A DNA stretch of 64,000 nucleotides from Podarcis raffonei (GCF_027172205.1 NC_070611.1:41412979-41476978), one strand, 5' to 3'; counted from the stretch's first letter, positions 23,831-37,495 are shown. The notes: generated by a model not told the origin, from the letters alone. A program made the numbers and translations.

Positions 23831-25158
23831 CCTTCCTTTCTTTGCTCTGTCTATACTGTATATATAATACAGTTTACAGCAACTATTTCGAACATGTACA
23901 ATTCACCTACTGGTTTATTAATACTTGTCTCTGCTTGTAGAGTAAGTGCTGGTTTTGCACTAGCAATGCTTACAGCAATGGCTAATGATATTAAGCTGAA
24001 AAGCAGCTTTTTAATAGAAGTTCATTATTCATACCTCAGGCGATTACAGGAAACCTAGGGTGGCATCATTAAGTGAATTCATATTTTAGGTTGAGATTAG
24101 TGCTCGTGCATTTTACTTGATTAAAGAAGTGCCATCCTGTTTCATCAGGGATGGGGGAATTTTGCAAGACTACTATGTTTTCAAAATTTATAATGAAAAT
24201 TAATTGTGGGTTATTAATTATGAATAGTATTCACAATCGTGGCAAACGGATAGTTGATTCCAACTGTCCACTTGGACTGTGTGGCTCACCTGTTGGAGTG
24301 GCTTGGGATGGAACTTGAATGTAGAGGGGGACTCTTCTTCCATTAATAATAATAATAATAATTAATAATTTTATTATTTATACCCCACCCATCTGGCTGG
24401 GTTTCCCCAGCCACTCTGGGCAGCTTACATCATATCTAAAAACATCAATCCTTATAATTTTTCCTAAAACCATTGATTTTTAGCACATACAGAGATTCCC
24501 ATGTGCCCAGCTCATAGATAACCACATGGATCTTTGGATCAGGTCTGCTTGTTTAAATAAATTGTATTCATTTGTTTCTTAACGAAAGGTTCTACACTTG
24601 ATCTTAGCCACAAATTACAAATATAAGCAACAACAACAACAAAAAGGACAAACTAGTCTATTTTTTTATCTGTATAGGTACATCTGTGTGCAGGTCTGAA
24701 AATCCATGTTATACTGGAGTCCTCAGCACAGAAGAAAACTCAAGGCAGCCAAATTGAGATGTAGGGCACTGAAGATTTATATGTGGTGCTTTTGGCTTCC
24801 TTGTGTAAGAAATAAAATGATACCACACACAAAAAAAATTCTGGTAAAGAGTTGAGTCAGGTTTTGTTTGACTTTGGGTAATTTTTGTATCATTTTGTAA
24901 CATTTTTCCAGTAGGGCAGTAATATAAAGTTTATCATACAACCTGTCAATAGAATGCTCTATCTGTCATGTGTTCATTTCATTGGTTATTTATGCCTCTC
25001 TGAAGTGAAGTCACTGTGGGGAAGGAGGGTGTGAACATGGGCACCTGAGTCTCTTCCTAGGTGTTGGGTACTGAGAAACTTGTAAATGGAAGCCTATTCT
25101 CTCTTAAGGCCCTTTTATCAGTTCAAAGATATGCTAGTTTAGGAAAATGAAGGAACTG

Positions 25159-25161
<3 letters not shown>

Positions 25162-25223
<62 letters not shown>
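25162..25223. repeat. Compound (TC)n(AC)n microsatellite
   Basis: A TC run of about 14 units passes directly into an AC run of about 16 units. Confidence 0.95.
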
Positions 25224-25225
<2 letters not shown>

Positions 25226-26302
25226 TCTGGTTATAGAAATTAATGGTCTTACTTGTATTAGCTTTATATGAAAAGCATTATATTCATTGCCAGTTGCTTA
25301 CTTAATCTTGCTTTCTGCATGAGTTGATTATTAAATCTACAATGCTGAAATTTCTGTGCTAAGACCATGCATTGCAAAACCATTAGTTTTAGTTCCTCAG
25401 AACTAATTTCCTGACTTCAGAATTATGGATAACTTCCTTTTTCTTGTGGTACATCCCTTTGTATTTAGCTTGCTTGCTACACTTCATTAAAATATATACT
25501 GATCTTTAAGCATGTGGCATCACAAGTTCAAGCAGACTTGCATATTTATAGTACGGTCAGTTTCTAATCACTTATTTTAACATTTGCATCCTGTTCTCAT
25601 TGCAAAGAGTATTTGGGGGCTGACTACTTGATAGTGCAATGGGGTGTTGTGCAAGCATAAAGAGGCGCTGTAGTAAGTTCCATCCGATCATATCATTGCC
25701 CCATGGTGTGATGGACGGCACTGCTGTCCGTTGCCTCTGAAAGCTTACACAAGAGCAAACCAGTTAGGACATGATCTGAAGCTTCACAGGGATCGGACAT
25801 TCAAGATTGCTCCACATAATCTGTGGCTACCTCATTCCTCCATGCTGAAGTGTAAGGGGCAGCCCCACGCAGTGCTAAGCATGCATCAACATTTCTGCAT
25901 GCAAGCTGGAACTACTATTGCATCAGAGCATCACTCTTTTAGCTGCCGCACATTTCATCTTATTTTTCCTTTAGGCAATGCTGCAGTCACTTCAGTGCAC
26001 CACCATATGAATTTAAACCACTCTTAATAATAATGGTAGACCTACATTTTTGTGACCCTGAAGTTTAAGCTTTTATGGGTGCCTCTTTGCAACCAGCAAT
26101 GAAGTCTGGGTAACCACTGTTAGCTTCTTTAGTGGGGTTGTTCACAACCATCTTTACAACAGCTGTGCTACTGACTCTCAGACTTTGGGATTGTTGAAAT
26201 ATATACAACAAAACACTCATAAATTTGTGTTGTGGAACCCATTTTTTAAAAAAGTAATGTGGACTAAAGTTGTTTCTGGGCCCCCCCTGGGATAACAAAT
26301 TC

Positions 26303-26459
26303 TCCTGTGGCACAATGGGTCAGTGTCTCTGGCTGTTAATCAGAAGGTTGGTGGTTCAAGCACACCCAGGGATGGCTGTGAGCAGAATTCCTGCACTGCA
26401 AAGGGTTGGACTAGATGACCCTTGGGTCCCTTCTAACTCTACAGTTCTAAGATTCTGTA
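26303..26459 (+). mobile_element. tRNA-headed SINE with CR1-like tail
   Basis: The head has CTGTGGCACAATGGGTCAG (A box) and GGTGGTTCAAGCAC (B box). The tail GGGTTGGACTAGATGACCCT, with CCCTTCTAACTCTACAGTTCTA, matches the 3' end of CR1 LINEs, which suggests mobilisation by CR1. Confidence 0.75.
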
Positions 26460-27612
26460 TTGGCTGTGAACTCTTCCAATAAAAAAGTATATTGTGAGCT
26501 GTTAGGAGTCCACCTAGTGGGGAAAAGCGGGACATAAGCCTTTAAAAGAAATTCAAAAGCTAATGTAATTTCACTCCTTTCTCAATGCCTGGAAGTCACA
26601 GTTAGTAGACAATACTGAGCAAAAGAGTTCAATAGTCTTATCAGCCCAAAGCAGTTTCCTGTGTCCTAACTCTTTCAGTTACTGGTTGGTTCAAATAAAT
26701 TTGACACACACACCCCAATGTGACAAGACCTTTACTGGAGAGAGAAAGAGAGAGAGGACACATTGATAACACTTGTGGTTGCAGCCTCCACCAAATATAA
26801 TATATTATTTGCATTTAATAAGAACCACGTCTTTCAAGCTGGAAGCTGGTGAAATAAAGGAGATATGTACATACATTTGGTTTATTCCCCAACTATTGGC
26901 TGCACACTTTATTCATTCCATCTTTCTTCCTCCCCCAAAACAAAAGCTAGCAGCAAAAATAGGTTTGTTATTTACTTAACCATCTGCTGTTTATATGCAA
27001 GCCCAGTGGAAATAGGAGGATAAGAAAAGCCTGAATGTCATCATAGAGGTCTTATTTTTAAAAAAACCAGCAAACCAGGGCAGGCACCTTTATTTCCTGT
27101 CTCTCCTGCCACTGTTAAATGCAATTATAACTACGAGGTGGCTTTCAGACACCAGCTAACAGAATGGCATGACAATAAAATAAAGCCAAATTAAAACAAG
27201 GAACTCAAAAAGTACTTAATTTGGAGACAGCTTGCAATGGAGAAGCAGGAGTACAAGTTAAACACCTCACACTCTAGGTACAAAGGTGGGCTTGCTAGAG
27301 GGAGCAGTACAAGTTTTTTTTATATATTTAGAAAAGTTTAATAAAAGTTGAAGTCCAAAATGTCTTGCAGGAGACTTTTGCAACCACAGGTATTATATTC
27401 ACCAGTATTATTTGCAATTTATTATTTGCAGAGGAAACTGAATAGATTCAGAATAACTGTTACAGCTGCTTCCAGTCCTGGTTTGTTTGAGGGGCTACAG
27501 CAACTATCTCAGATTCAATTCAACTTATGAAGAAGTCATTTTCACCCCAGTCTGCATTCCATAAATTGGCTGCCAACCACTAGGGTGTACCATTGTCAAT
27601 GCTTCAGCAAAT

Positions 27613-27644
27613 AAGCAAGCAAGCAAGCAAACAAACAAACAAAT
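27613..27644. repeat. (AAGC)n(AAAC)n tract
   Basis: Four AAGC units change into about four AAAC units, a small compound tetranucleotide repeat. Confidence 0.85.
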
Positions 27645-29803
27645 ACTTTGTGAAAATAGAGGAGAGAGTTGGGAATGGTAGTTTCAAAACTAACTCAGTT
27701 TTTTTAAATTAAAATTTGGAGTAGGAAATAAAACAAAAATCCTGGTGTGAATTTCATCTCTGCTATTATGTGTGGCACTTCTTCTGCGATATGTATAATG
27801 GGGAAGAGAATCTCTTTGATATCAGAAAGCATCAGGCAAGATTCAGTTACAATATCTTAAGAGGTGTCCAAATACACAGCAAACAACTTGCCAAAATATA
27901 CAGCTGATAAGCAAATGTGACATGCAGCAATAGTATTTTCCCCACCAGTTCTTAATCTTTTCAAGCCTTATATTTAAAAACAACACTGCAAGCAAATTTT
28001 CACAGGGAAATATAAATTGTTTCTCTTCAGTGAGCTATGAAACCATAAAAACACAAAATGAGTATCAGGAAAGCAAGCAAAAAATTTACATATTTATTAC
28101 CAGTAATGCAATGGGAGTCAGAAAAGGTTATAGACAACGGAAGGCAATAATGCCCTTATCCTGTGGCACTGGCACAAATGGGGGGATTATTCCACTTAAG
28201 AGCAGGCTGCTATGCAGTTGGTTGGTTTCGAGCTGACTGGACTGATTATGCACAACAGTTAAAAATGATGTTCTGTGCTGGAAGTTGGAAACAGTAAGAA
28301 CAGAATCTGGTAAACTTAGAATGTGCAGTAATTCGTATTTGTGTTCCAGCTTAAAAACCTTTGGGTAGACTATTAGAATTTATTTATTTTTAATATTAAT
28401 AATGTGGTAAGCTTTTAGTATCCCTGCAAAGATCTTTAGTGTACAGTTCTGTATTTCGAGTCAGATTCCTTTCACAGTCATCCACATCTGAAGTGAATAA
28501 TAAGTTTATTATTATGTAGTCTGAGGAATGGCTTTTCATAGCCCATTGCTTACTTGTTTCTGCCATGAAATATGCGGAAGAGCATCCACAGTAAACTACA
28601 CAAACTGGAAAGCAATAGCAACAAAAAAGGGCTTTGCAGATTCTAGGGCAGGGATGAGGGTCCTTGGGCCCTGGGGAAAATAAAAGTATTTCTAAGTAGC
28701 CCCAAGCAGGTGTTGTCTTTCCCCCAGCTGTGTGTCAGTTAGCAGAAGACAACAGGAGACAATAGCAAAGCTGAGAATGGAAGGTTGCCAGGGTAACAGG
28801 CAGGGCATGGTGTCACACAGGAAAAATGCATCCCTTTGAAATTTAGAGGTTGGGGGATAATGCTGGGCTGCTCTGAAGGCTCAGCTCCTCCTGAGATGTG
28901 GATGCCATGAAATCTCTCTCCATTGAAAGCTTTCAGTGGAAATACGTGTAAATAAATCATATTTCAAAGACACTGTAGACTGCACCACACCTCATTTCCC
29001 CCAAAGGAACACAGACCCTAGTTGAGTTCCAAGACCCCCTGTAATCTTGTGTACCTCTTGACAGAGATTGGGGTGACAAGTAACAATATAATACATATAT
29101 GCAATTTCAGTAATAGGGAATTCAGTCCTGAGGTAGGACCCAGGGTCACCAAGATTTTAGCCCTCCATGACAAATCCAGGGAGGCTGGCCTAGATTGTGA
29201 GGGAAGCCTCACTCACCCAAATTTGCTCCCATATGTACTCTCTGTCCTTTGTAGCCCTTTGCTGCTTGTTTACTTTATTGAGTTTCTGGTAGAGATACTT
29301 CAGTGTTACTATTATCCAGGCAAACAGGTTTTCCTGCACATTTCTATCAGCTTCTTCATCAAGAATACTTAAACAATGTTAACTGGCAGTTAAAAAAAAA
29401 AGAAGAAAGCTAAGCAGTGTTAGAGATGAAACTTGTTGCAAGGTCTGATAGCTGCTGCAAGTGTGTTAAATAAGGCCAGTTTTGTAAGTTTGTGGCGTGT
29501 ACTGAGGTAAATGAAACCCATAAGCAGGTGGTTAAAAGAAAAACGAAGCTTATATATAAAGGAAGTCGCTATTCTAATAGGGTGAATTATAGTATGTAGT
29601 ACATTCTGCACTACTAATGTAATTAACCAGACTTAAGTAGTTGTTTTTTTTTAAATCCAAGTTAGGAAGTGGACTAAGATTCTGTTAATAGATAGCAAGA
29701 GCCGGTTTCCTGTCCCTACTTATTTCCTCATGACCATTTTTTCCGACCACAGCTCAGGAAAGACTTGCACCTGACCCGAGGGCTATTCAGCAAAATTGCT
29801 GAT

Positions 29804-29982
29804 CCACAGTATACATTCAAAGCACATTTAAAACACCCAACACACCCCAGAGAATCCTGGGAATTGTAGCAGAGCTACAGATCCCAGTAGTACCCTTAAC
29901 AAACTACAGTTCCAAAGATTCTTTGGGGGAAACCATGTGCCTTAAAGGTGTGCTGAATGTGCTTTAAATGCCTGCTGTGATC
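29804..29982. repeat. Palindromic interspersed repeat (MITE-like)
   Basis: The left arm CATTCAAAGCACATTTAAA mirrors the right arm GCTGAATGTGCTTTAAATG. An inner pair AGAATCCTGGGAATTGTAG / CTACAGTTCCAAAGATTCT is also complementary. A related inner arm (ACTACAGCTCCCAGGATCC) occurs at 43369-43387. The class is uncertain. Confidence 0.5.
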
Positions 29983-30357
29983 TGCCAAATATTGTTGGAG
30001 ACCCAACTGCCATCAGCCCTAGTCAGCCTAGCCAGTGGTCAGGGATAAGGGATAATATAATGGGAGTTGTAGTCCAACAACATCTGGATGTCACCCAGCT
30101 CCCCACCCTGCAATACTGGTATATGCACACCCACATTTAAGCCAAGTGTGCCCCACGAAAATTTCATTTCTATTGTTATTGCAACCTCAACCTTCTTTTC
30201 CCACTGGCCTTCTGCCTCCATTCTATGGGGTTTGGGGAAGTAGTTTATCTCTCATAGCTACAACTGGTATAAAAATTTCAGAGCTAATTGTCCAGGTAAA
30301 CATTATTAGGAACCTCCCCTGCTCCTTCCCATCCACAAAATGTGTCTCCACTTAAAA

Positions 30358-30496
30358 CAGGGGTAACCAACTTGGTGCCCTCCAGATATTGGCTGGACTA
30401 CAGGTCCCATCATCCCTGCCCACTGGTCATGTGAGATGGGGCTGATGGGAGTTGTAGTCTAGCAACACCTGGAGGGCACCATGTTGGCTACTCCTG
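30358..30496. mobile_element. Short palindromic hAT-like MITE
   Basis: It begins CAGGGGTAACCAACTTGG and ends CCATGTTGGCTACTCCTG. The arms share GCCCTCCAGAT/CTGGAGGGC with 34831-34966. The flanking 8-mers ACTTAAAA / ATTGAAAA are diverged. Confidence 0.75.
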
Positions 30497-31178
30497 ATTG
30501 AAAACAATGCAGGTTGGAAGAAAGAAACCAGAGGTTTCTGGCTGGCAACTGTATAACATTACATATGCATTTGGTACCGTGTCATATATTTTGAAACTGC
30601 ACAAAATAGCACACATTTATTTGCTCAGGTGTATCAGTTATCACAAACACTGGCACCACTGAAGGAACCGGACTGGAGCAGCACACTCAATTGCTAATAT
30701 ACCACACAATGTATACTTTCCAACACTGGAAATATGTCTCAGGAAGTCGGCTGACTGGCTGGCAGACATTTAATTGCTACAGTGGAGCTGTTGTGCCAGA
30801 CAGACTTCATGCTGCCTTGACTGTTGAAGTATATTGGAAAGGAAACCAGTAAAGTAACACTTTTGATTAAGAAGCTGGGGGTGGGGGTGGGGAACGACGT
30901 TGATGAAATTGCATATGGATTCCAGAAAAGTCCATTCCACTACTGAACATCTCTTACTGTCATAAAGTTATTTCTGATACGTATTTAGTCGGAATCTCCT
31001 TTCTTGTAACATGAATCTACCGGTTTGGATCCTACCCTCCAGAGCAGGAGAAAACAAGCTCCCTCTTTCATGTGATAGCCCTTGACAATATCTGAAGATG
31101 GCTATCATATCTCCTCTCAGTCTCCTCTCTTCCAGGATAAACATACCCAGCTCCCTCATTTGTAATACATTCTGCATA

Positions 31179-31533
31179 AAGGTAAAAGTAAAGGACCCCT
31201 GACAGTTAAATCTAGTCGCGAACGACTCTGGGGTTGCGGTGCTCATCTCGCTTTACTGGCCGAGGGAGCCGATGTTTGTCTGCAGACAGTTTTTCCGGAT
31301 CATGTGGCCAGCATGACTAAGCCACGTCTGGTGAAACCAGAGCAGCGCACGGAAACACTGTTTACCTTCCTGCCAGAGTGGTACCTATTTATCTACTTGC
31401 ACTTTGACGTGCTTTCAAACTGCTAAGTTGGCAGGAGCAGGGACCGAGCAACGGGAGCTCACCCCGTCGCAGGGATTCAAACCACCGCCTTCTGATCGAC
31501 AATCCCTAGACCACAGCGCCACCCACAAATGTA
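31179..31533 (-). mobile_element. Sauria-type SINE, full length, minus strand
   Basis: This is the same family as the copy at 5954-6300 in reverse orientation: the tail (AAAGGTAAAAGTAAAGGACC) is at the left and the tRNA-like head (GTGGGTGGCGCTGTGG on the minus strand) is at the right. It is flanked by a 23-base target duplication at 31156-31178 and 31534-31556 with a single mismatch. Confidence 0.9.
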
Positions 31534-33518
31534 TCATTTGTAATACATTCTACATACAAAACACTAAAAATAATGTTCTCCCAATGAGATCACTTGATTG
31601 GCTCAACATTCAGACAGATTCAGTTTTTAAATCATGTTAATAATTAATATTAGTTCTCTAAAATATGGAAAGTATGAGGCAATTTCTTGTACTGAATAGC
31701 ATTTACTCTATTTTGTATTGGTATCTTACATTATTATTGCTATTCATTTGCATGTTTGGAGTTGTTAGTCTTACATTTAATATTTAATAATATTAAAACG
31801 AGCCTTGATGCCTCATCACTCAAAAAGCAGAGAGACCTAGCAGATGCATCCCTAGTAAAAAACTGCTTATGTTCTAAGTACTGTATCCTTTTTCTATAAT
31901 TACATTGGAGAATCGCACACATATCAACATACTACTTTTAATAAGCAGCTACTGAGATCAATATTTATTGCTGATATACGTAATTGCATAGAGAACTGTT
32001 CATGTCTCAGTGGTCCCTCTGTGGAGCAAAACCTTTAAGTCTCAAGCTATGTTGTTTATTTGACCATGAGTGAGTGCCTTTGTATTGCAGACATAGTGTA
32101 TTTTGGGAACCAGAGAAGGTGCTGTTGAAGTGCAAAACCCCACTAATATTATTATTACTGTTTTTTGAACTTACGTATTTCACATTGTGAATAGCTCTGG
32201 GTTTTCAGCATGTGAGGGATTTGAGGACAGAACTGTGAATAAAATATTCCTATTGTTTACATGTCCCTTTGTGTGTCTCAGTTTGCAACTTCACATATAT
32301 ATATACTTGTTTAGCTGAGGTTTCTGTGTGTGCATGGACAGGCACCCCTCCCTAAGGAAGCTATGACAGAAGGCCTGTGCAAATGTGCTTCCTCTTCCTT
32401 TTACTCCCCAACTTTTAAGGTCAGAGGATCTGGAAAAACCTCCTCCACCCTGCGATTTGATCTCATGATTGCAACAGTGCCACTGTTCCTCTCCCCACTG
32501 CCAACCCCCTCCAATCCACTTCCCTTCTCCACCCTTTCCTCTCCTAGTATAGCTGTTAACCCCTTAAATGCCACTTATTGATTCAACCACTCCATAAGAG
32601 AGAGGAGGAATGAGGGAACGCAACATTTCATACAGTTACCATGTACTGGAGTGACTTTTAAGCATTCTAGCAGTGCTAGGATATAGGAAAATTATCCTAT
32701 TCTGGTGCCCTAGGCATCTGATTTGCATGCCACATTTCATCTTTTGCATGCACACAGAGACATATAGAAATACTTTTCTTTACTCCAATATCTTTACAGG
32801 GTTGTGGTTTGATGTGAGCTGGATCTCTGGCAAGATCAGGGGTGTCTGCCTCACTTCTACAGGCATTGTATTTGGTGGATGAAATTCTCCACGCTATCTG
32901 GAAAAGCAATGATTTATAAAAGGCCAAGATAGTTAGCCAGGCGTATGCAGTCTCCTTATGTAGACAAAAGTTGGGGAAGCAATCTGAAGATTGCAAGTGC
33001 TGCCAACACTGTTAAAAACTGTGAAGCTTTGCCTCCTGCCCTATTCATCCACTGGTCTGCTGCATATCCTGCCTGCTATGGCAAGAAACTGGGAGTCCTA
33101 TTTGCCACAGCTAGTTGGTAGAAGATGAATTGGGAAGCCACAAGGCTGCATCTTCTTCCGCTGTTTTGATACCATTATAGATAGAAACACCACTTCCAGC
33201 GGTGAGCTTGTCACCCAAAAGCAACATTGGCAATCGTTAATAATGATTGTGTAAATAGGTCCATTTACATTATATATGTACTAAAGAATGTATATAACCA
33301 CTGGCATGGGAAGGGGGTGCGATGGGTGCGGGTCGCCCCGGGTGTCATCCCTGAGCGGGGGGTGACATCGCCGCCCCGCCCCCTGGGACACTCACCACTT
33401 GCTGCGGGCGGTTAGCCCTGCCCCCAGGTACACAGCATGTGTGCCGCTCTGGGTGCCAGAGCAGCTAGTTCTGCCTCTGTATGTAACACATAGTGTGATT
33501 CAAGGTGTCTGCTTACAT

Positions 33519-33768
33519 CAGGGGTAGGTAACCTAAGGCCCAGGGGCCAGATGCAGCCAATCGTCTTCTCAATCCGGCCTGCGGATGGTCCAGGAATCAG
33601 TGTGTTTTTACATGAGTAGAATGTGTGCTTTCATTTAAAATGCATCTCTGGGTTATTTGTGGGGCATAGGAATTCATTCATTTTTTTTTTTTTAAATATA
33701 ATCCAGCCCACCACATGGTCTGAGGGACGATGGACCAGCCCACAGCTGAAAAAGGTTGCTGACCCCTG
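33519..33768. mobile_element. hAT-like non-autonomous element
   Basis: It begins CAGGGGTAGGTAACC and ends GGTTGCTGACCCCTG. It is flanked by an exact 8-base duplication GCTTACAT (33511-33518, 33769-33776). The body is shared, in reverse, with 63266-63518. Confidence 0.9.
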
Positions 33769-34830
33769 GCTTACATGGCTGGTCAAAACAGTTTGCTACT
33801 TGAAGCAGAGTCTCCATTCCCTCTCTAGGCCCAACACCTCAAAAAGTTTTGCTGCACGTTTCAGACATCAAGGAGTTACCTGCACTTATCTTTCTTCTGC
33901 TCTTTCCAGGCATGGTCCCCAATTTAAAGTGTTTGAGCACTTGCTCCAGAACTTTCCCCATGAAAACCCACTCTTTAAAGCTCTTTAGAGCAGGTTGTCA
34001 TGGGGAAAGCTTGGGGAAAAACAAACAAGGAAACAAAAAACACTTGGAGACTTCTACCTCGAAAGATCAAGGCAAAAGTTAAGTGTGGATAAGCCCCAAG
34101 TTCAGCCTTTATTTATTCTTCCCCACCTTCACCGTTCTGCAAGTGTCCCCCTACCCATGCCCGATCTGCAAACTGTTTACAAAAGGTGCTAGTCTTTCAA
34201 GTACTATAGCCCCCCTTGTTTCAATTTCCCTGTAATCGGAGCATATAATCATTGCTTTGCTGTTATGTGGTACCATACAGCTTTGAGTTGCAGCACTTCT
34301 TTTTTCTTCTTCTTAGAATAATTCAGTGCACAACAGGATGGCCACATTTTCTGCACAGAGAGCAAAAGCCCACCATTTGGCTGAACGCCTACTCCGCATA
34401 ACACAACCTCAAGGGCATCCCCACATACAGCACATTGCAATAGTCCATTCTTGATGTTATCAGGGTGTGACCAAGCTACCTCCATCCAGGAATGTCAATA
34501 GCTGAAGCTGGCAAAACGCACTCCTTGCTGTAGAGGCCGTTTCTGCCTCCGTTGACAACAACAGCACTTAGAGCACCTCCAATCGATGCACCTGCTCCTT
34601 CAGAGAGAGGGAAATCCGCTCCTAACTCAAAACAGCAGAGTGTTACATCAGCAATTGGCTGGTAGTTGTCATCTCCGGGTCCAGTGTTGTTTCTTAAGGA
34701 GCAGGTGCTTCACTGTCTTATTTGGAAAGGAAGAGCTTAGTCTGGTTTCCTTTGCCTAGTTCACCCATCCAGATCTCAGCAATACCTGCTAAGCTGGACC
34801 CACAACCATGATAGATGCTTTACTCTGCAC

Positions 34831-34966
34831 CAGGCATAGGCAAACTTGGCCCTCCAGATGTTTTAGGACTACAACTCCCATCATCCCTGACCACTGGTCC
34901 TGTTAGCTAGGGATGATGGGAGTTGCAGTCCCAAAACATCTGGAGGGCCGAGTTTGCCTATGCCTG
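34831..34966. mobile_element. Short palindromic hAT-like MITE
   Basis: This 136-base near-perfect palindrome begins CAGGCATAGGCAAACTTGG and ends AGTTTGCCTATGCCTG. It is flanked by an exact 8-base duplication CTCTGCAC (34823-34830, 34967-34974). The near identity of the arms suggests a young copy. Confidence 0.9.
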
Positions 34967-35765
34967 CTCTGCACTGAAGAGCACTGTCAGAACAGAGGGC
35001 AGAACAGCAGGGTCACCTAGGTCCAGGTGGAGGAAGGACTGGCCAAGAGGACAGCTGTCAGATGCTATCCCTCACCTCTCCTTACCTGACATGTCCATCC
35101 TCTCATGTCATATCTCACCCTGCTCAACAGTTAATATCCTGGCACCCCAACTCACCCCACTCGACACACATACACACACATTATATTCAGCCAAGCTTGT
35201 GATAGTAGCCAAGTCTATTCCTGTTGCAAATGCATCCAGATAAGTAGGTCCCACCTGGTAAGGGCAGGCAGCACCTACTCAGATGCAAAGGTTTCCCAAG
35301 GCTCGCATGTAGACACAGACCTAGATGTTAACAATGTATGTGGCTATACAGATAACGCACAAACTTCCATGTAGTTTCTGGGTCCCAGAGATTTGGCTGC
35401 CAGAACACAACATGACAACAGAATGACCAGCTGCTTAACCAGCCAGAGACAGGAGAGGGAGCTCTCTCCACATTAGTCAAAAAAGAAGAGATGCTGTGAG
35501 GGTATCCTGCTTACCAAGTTAAGAGACAAGAGCTGGAACTCTCCCTATTACTATTGTCAGGTTTTGTTTTGTTTTTGTTTAACAAAGACCCACCTCTTTA
35601 CTTCTTTCTGGATACCTGATTCTGAGGGAAAGTTGGTAAAAATAATTCAGGGTGTTTTGAAATGTAGTGAAATTAACATTACCTGCCTTCCTTTCTCACG
35701 CCCATTCACAATTTTCAAAATATTGTTGCATACCACCCCAGTCTCCAAGTGGTGTGAGATCGCAG

Positions 35766-36201
35766 TGTTTTGAGGCACTTACCCAGAGTTCAGTTTCCTC
35801 GGAATGAGGGACAGTGGAGACAGCAGTGTTTTTATGATATATGGTTTATTTACATGGATATACAACCTGAGCCTATGGTGGAGGGGCTCACAGTGTTAAC
35901 ACCCCAACAAGACCTTGCTTCTCCTATAGCCACAGCCTTGGATTCCAGCAGAAATCAAGCATGTCTCTCCCGCCCAGACTTCAGGCTGCCTCCTCTGTCT
36001 AGCGTCTATCTCTCACACACGTCAACTTTGGGTTTTGTGCTTCTAACTGCCAGCAATTTGGTGGCATACTTCACATAAAATGCTCCCAGAACCAGAAACC
36101 CATCACCCCATCATTGCAAGTAAAGAAGGAAGCTATACTTGCCTTACTGTACCTGCTCTCTGGCTGGGGAACGGTGGAGGAAATCAGCCCAACACCTGAC
36201 A
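35766..36201 (-). mobile_element. LTR-like repeat, probably a solo LTR
   Basis: The minus strand begins TGTCAGGTGTTGGG and ends GTGCCTCAAAACA, with an AATAAA-bearing segment GTAAATAAACCATATATCAT. It shares this segment and neighbouring blocks with 43960-44427. No clear target duplication was found, so the ends are approximate. It is old and diverged. Confidence 0.5.
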
Positions 36202-37449
36202 TTTTCTAAGTAAAGTAAGTCTTCCTGAACTTGAAATTTCCTTCTTAGTAAAGCATGCATCAGGTAGCATAAATAATTTAAATCTACTAGTAAGGCATGA
36301 TATTTTTGTAATTTATAAAAAGCGATGAATCCACTTTAGGAGGAAAGGTACTGGTTTGCTGAGAAGAAATTGAAAGGGCACCACCATTTCTTCATCCTGT
36401 CTAGACTGAAAACAGTTTACGTTCTATCAGTGTTTGTGGTCTGCAATTTTAAAAGAAAGGGAAAATAAGCCCTGCAAGTTGGCCTTGTTCGTCTGCCTAG
36501 TGTTTCCAGGCAATGGATGCTGCACCAGCATGTCTTACCCACAGGATAAGTGCTTTCTAACATTAGCATTGGCCAATGTGAGCAAAACAAAGATGTCTAC
36601 ATAATTATACCTTTACATGCAGTACCATTTATTCCAGGAACAAAGTGCCATGGAGCATGGTTTGAGGAAGCTAGAAATAATTGCGTCCTGGAAGAAATCT
36701 TTGAGAAATGCCTCCATTAGCATGCCTCCAAAAAAGCATGCCACTTACACAAGAATCTGTTCCATGCAAATCTTTCAGACCTCTTAGAATGTTTCATTTG
36801 ACAGACAGGAGTAGATTAGGCATGTGCAGACAAACTGGAGAGGGGCAAGACATGTGTCTGTTTCCTAGCAAGCACTGGTACTCTCTGTACCGCTTACAAA
36901 AGATGCATGGAATATGTATTGCTTGAAGCAGAAAAGCATCTCCCTTTCTCCATGAGATCACATTGCATTATGTGTATGCATCCCTTCATCTTCAAAAAGC
37001 AATGTAAGTAATGGTGACAAGAACGTATATTCTGAAGGCACCCATTGTAAATGTGTGTACATTAGAATCTTGACCTGGTTTTGGCATCCAGGATGCACTT
37101 CATCAGAGCTAGAAAAAATCCCAGGCGCAAGATCACCTGCATGCTTCAAATTTGCAGCTGGATCTTATGAATATTAGTATTTTTTGTGCCTTTCCTACTC
37201 TATGTAGGGCTATTAACCCACAGGAAACATCAGTCAGTGGTCAGAGCCGGAGATAATGGTGGATAGAGCCATCCTTCTTTGCTCTTCTCCAGTCACTCTC
37301 TTTCCATACCTGCCCTTTTCTCTATCTTTTTCTGCAAGCATGATAAGCAGTGGCATGATTTAACAAAAGCCCCATCGGTAAGTACCAGTAGTTCTCACTT
37401 CAAACCTTTCGGGTACCTTCTAGATCAGGAACCCTCAAAAGGCAGGGTT

Positions 37450-37495
37450 CTTGGTTGTGAGGAAGTTTGTGCTCACAAACCTCCTCACAACCAAG
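37450..37495. repeat. 22-bp inverted repeat with 2-base spacer
   Basis: The arms at 37450-37471 and 37474-37495 are reverse complements with one mismatch (CTTGGTTGTGAGG... / ...CCTCACAACCAAG). The two-base gap makes a cruciform or hairpin likely. A smaller hairpin (GGAACCCT / AGGGTTCT, about 37429-37451) lies next to it. Confidence 0.8.

Larger units (their letters stand above)
23831..30357. other. Intergenic region downstream of tRNA-Asp
   Basis: No gene is recognisable. Identified contents are a fragment of a common squamate repeat with 'ccagccactctgggc' near 24385-24430, a (TC)n(AC)n microsatellite (25162-25223), a CR1-tailed tRNA SINE (26303-26459), an (AAGC/AAAC)n tract (27613-27644), a palindromic repeat around 29804-29982 and a degenerate relative near 29990-30110. 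The rest is plain AT-rich sequence. Confidence 0.6.
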
